DNA of 10,482 bases. Source: Gnomoniopsis sp. IMI 355080 (lineage: Eukaryota > Ascomycota > Sordariomycetes > Diaporthales > Gnomoniaceae). A program made the translations under genes and the position numbers. Every line of letters starts with the position of its first letter. Positions within the stretch are counted from its first letter, which is position 1. Positions 8,571 through 10,482 of this stretch are shown in pieces. The notes under the pieces were generated by a model. That model ran no database searches. It had not been told where the DNA came from and was given only the letters and a program-made list of their open reading frames with translations. The stretch is from assembly GCA_027946555.1 (NCBI GenBank), contig JAPEVC010000457.1:1-10482 (forward strand), read 5' to 3'.

Positions 8571-9937
8571 CTAGTCGGATTGGTTGCGGTCCTCGCTGCC
8601 TGCATCTGACCGGGTATCACCACCCTTGTGCACTTTTCGGTGTCGACGCAGGTTTGAAACCACCGAGAAGTTGCGGCCACAGCCTTCCACTTCACACTTG
8701 AAAGCTGTGTTGAGAGGTCACGTTAGTTAATTGTTGTGAGCATGGCGACAGGAAGCTGCTCGCCAGAGTCATGATAGGGCTTACGTTTCTCTCCGGTGTG
8801 GCTGTACATATGAGTCTGTAACGAGCTCGGGCGCGTAAATCGCTTGTCGCAAACTTTGCACTTGTGCTTTTTCTGAGTGCTGCTCGAGACCTTTGAGCTG
8901 AATTGACCCATCATGGATTGCGGTGCGGGAGGCTGGTTTGGCATTAGACCCTGGGGACGAGGCAACGCTCTTGGACCGGCACCCTCGATATCGGAGCCCG
9001 CGGTGGAGTAATCGCTTACACTTCCACCGTCCACGGAGCCATAGTACGCTGGGCTAAATCCAGTGGACGACACGCTCGAAGAGGTGGAGTGGGCCGAAGG
9101 GAACCCATATGAGTCAGTCGAGCCTCTTGACCGGGCATTGTAGACACCAGCACGGGGCGTCTCCTGATTGCTGGTGTCGAACTTCATGTTCATCATGCCT
9201 TGGCTTGCCTCGAGGGCGCTCTGGAATTCGCGACGCTGTTCTTCGGTACTTATGCCTCTGGTGGTCGGATAGTCAACAATGGGCCCCCGGGGCGCGCGCG
9301 GCAGTGCCATGTCGACTTGGTCATAGGATGCGCTGGAGGAGACGGACGATTGAGAATACCTTCTGGATTGAGAATCCGCATCAGATGGGAGGTAATTGTG
9401 TCGCACAGCCGTTTGCGGGTACTGCATGGGCTCGAAGCTGGTGGGCGAGGGAGCATAGGTGGCGTGGACTGGCGAAGGAGCAGAGGTCTGATAGACGGCA
9501 CCGGTGTACGATGGAGAGGTGCTGGGATGGTGCATCCGGGTCATGTTCATGAGATCTTGAGGGGCAGAAAGTAAGTCGCCGTGTCCTACAAGGGAAGGGT
9601 CCAGCATACTGAGTTGAGGAGGGCTACCTGCGGAAGCCGATGTGACTGGGATGGCTGAGCCATAGGGAGCCATGGAGGCAGTCGTGGTGACTGGCGGACG
9701 GGACGAGGGCTGCTGCGAGTGGCGATCCAGGGCCATGTGGTTGGAAGGAATGCCACTATGGGCGACCTGGGGCGAGGCGGCGTACAGGGCGTGGCTCGAG
9801 GGCGCGGTGGACTGGTGCGAGTGAGCAGGCCACGGGTTGATGAAGCTGGGCTGCTGGGCAGGGTAAGCAGAAGACATAGTGTCGAATTGATGATGGCCGT
9901 ATCGTTGTTGATCCTGGGGATGTATCGTCATCGTCAT
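8571..9937 (-). CDS. flbC: FlbC-like C2H2 zinc finger transcription factor (conidiation regulator family), two exons
   Basis: Exon 1 is 9937-8785 and exon 2 is 8704-8571, joined in phase 1 to give 428 residues. Two tandem C2H2 fingers lie at the C-terminus. Finger 1 has C360, C363, H376, H380 (spacing 2-12-3); finger 2 has C388, C393, H406, H410 (spacing 4-12-3). They are joined by a canonical TGEKP linker (381-385). Residues 1-355 are low complexity: His/Gln-rich near 6-55, Ser-rich near 189-205, Ser/Thr/Gly-rich near 270-316, as in an intrinsically disordered activator region. An 18-residue polar tail follows finger 2. The finger block (KKHKCKVCDKRF, then CEVEGCGRNFSVVSNLRRH) matches what I know of FlbC, a nuclear DNA-binding activator of asexual development in Aspergillus; orthology is inferred from memory of the family. 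Start choice: 9937 is the first ATG after an ATG-free leader and has A at -3. Met3 and Met21 are alternatives. Another two-finger regulator of the same subfamily remains possible. Confidence 0.9.
8705..8784 (-). other. Spliceosomal intron in the FlbC-like gene
   Basis: An 80-nt intron with donor GTAAGC (first base 8784), branch site CTAAC (8726-8722, branch A at 8723) and acceptor CACAG ending at 8705. The branch A lies 18 nt before the acceptor. Splicing joins AAAC to CTTTCAAG and restores the inter-finger linker TGEKP followed by the second finger, which is strong proof of the model. If the intron is kept, translation runs 20 codons into it and stops at a TAA (8725-8723) that overlaps the branch site. 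Confidence 0.95.
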
Positions 9938-10482
9938 GTTGTGGTGATGAATCCGGGACGTATAAAGGCTTCTAGAAGAGTAAGGAATGTGAGTTTCGAT
10001 CTAGGCCAGCTGTGAGTCGTTGGATCGCTCGCGGTCGTCGGGTGCAGGCTGGTGGCCAAGGAGGGTGAGGCGCGAAGCAGGAAAGAATATATTGCTGCTC
10101 GATCAAAGTCCCTTATTGGGGGAGGAGGTGAAGCAGGCCGGAAGGAGTTGGTCTCCTTCTTCACAGAGACGAGAGTGTGTTGAGAGCGGAGGGATCAGCG
10201 ACCTTAAGTGTAGGCGTGGAGAGAGGAAGCACCTGCACCTGGCAAGGTAGGGACGACAGGGGTGTGCAAGCGGCAGATGGAGCCAATCGGTTGTTTGGAG
10301 CCCCAGCAGCCGTCCGAACGTTGAGAACGAGTAGTGGTGCGCGGGACGGGTGGAGGCGCACGCTTGTTGCTGAGCGGGCCTGTGACGACTCGGAGGACAA
10401 GTAGGAAATATGATGAGATCGGCGGACTGGCGAGCCGTCCTGGAAAAGGAGGTTGAGCGGGCGGCCTGGCAAAGAAGGGGGG
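9938..10482 (-). promoter_or_regulatory. ATG-free, pyrimidine-rich 5' leader/promoter region of the FlbC-like gene
   Basis: On the gene's strand there is no ATG anywhere in these 545 bases, while the opposite strand has five. The gene strand is C/T-rich. I see no strong splice donor (GTRAG or GTATG) on this strand, so a leader intron is not supported, although a TTCTAG acceptor-like site occurs about 36-40 bases before the start codon. A CCAAT on the gene's strand lies near 10095. The transcription start is not identifiable and may be outside the window. Confidence 0.55.

Noticed and set aside
7964..8695. Minus-strand 243-codon ORF just downstream of exon 1
   Set aside because: It overlaps exon 2 in a different frame. 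The spliced frame gives a complete second zinc finger, and this ORF also reads through the poly(T) tract.
9109..9574. Plus-strand ORFs of 147 and 124 codons
   Set aside because: They are antisense to exon 1 of the FlbC-like gene, whose sense frame is continuous and ends in canonical zinc fingers. The Ser/Pro/Gln-rich sense sequence has few stops on the other strand.
9934..10164. Upstream ORF whose stop overlaps the FlbC-like ATG (ATGA)
   Set aside because: It has no ATG start (it begins at GTG) and no internal Met codon, so it is not a canonical upstream ORF in a eukaryotic leader.
10161..10472. Minus-strand 103-codon ORF at the window end
   Set aside because: It contains no ATG and lies in the pyrimidine-rich ATG-free leader; a compositional ORF.

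Overview
The window looks like nuclear DNA of a filamentous ascomycete (Pezizomycotina). The evidence is one clear gene: a two-finger C2H2 transcription factor of the FlbC type on the minus strand (8571-9937). It carries a single 80-nt spliceosomal intron with a GTAAGC donor, a CTAAC branch site and a CAG acceptor. The low-complexity Ser/Pro/Gln-rich N-terminus and C-terminal tandem fingers fit the conidiation regulators of this group. A class-level placement such as Sordariomycetes is only an impression.

Layout. Positions 1-8570 (about 8.5 kb) hold no gene I can recognise. They hold short overlapping ORFs on both strands, simple repeats, T-, A- and G-runs and a recurrent TAGGTA/TACCTA motif (14 copies between 600 and 6219, none after that). 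Within this stretch I flag weak candidates only: open minus-strand reading at 167-663 and 694-872; a multi-frame open block at 1487-2410 that could be a decayed gene; a possible small spliced plus-strand ORF at 2850-3128; good plus-strand splice signals at 5086-5448 in a pyrimidine-rich tract; an ATG-initiated plus-strand ORF at 5651-6220; and a possible two-exon minus-strand ORF at 7046-7613. None has a domain I can name. Most may be chance, since ORFs of 100-200 codons are expected occasionally in 10 kb of balanced composition.

Positions 9938-10482 lie upstream of the FlbC-like gene. On the gene's strand they contain no ATG at all and are pyrimidine-rich, which suggests a long transcribed 5' leader running to or past the window edge. 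I do not see a new multi-gene system here. The most useful points are the leader, the intron placed exactly between the two fingers (its retention would give a one-finger protein), and the clustered palindromic TAGGTA motifs.
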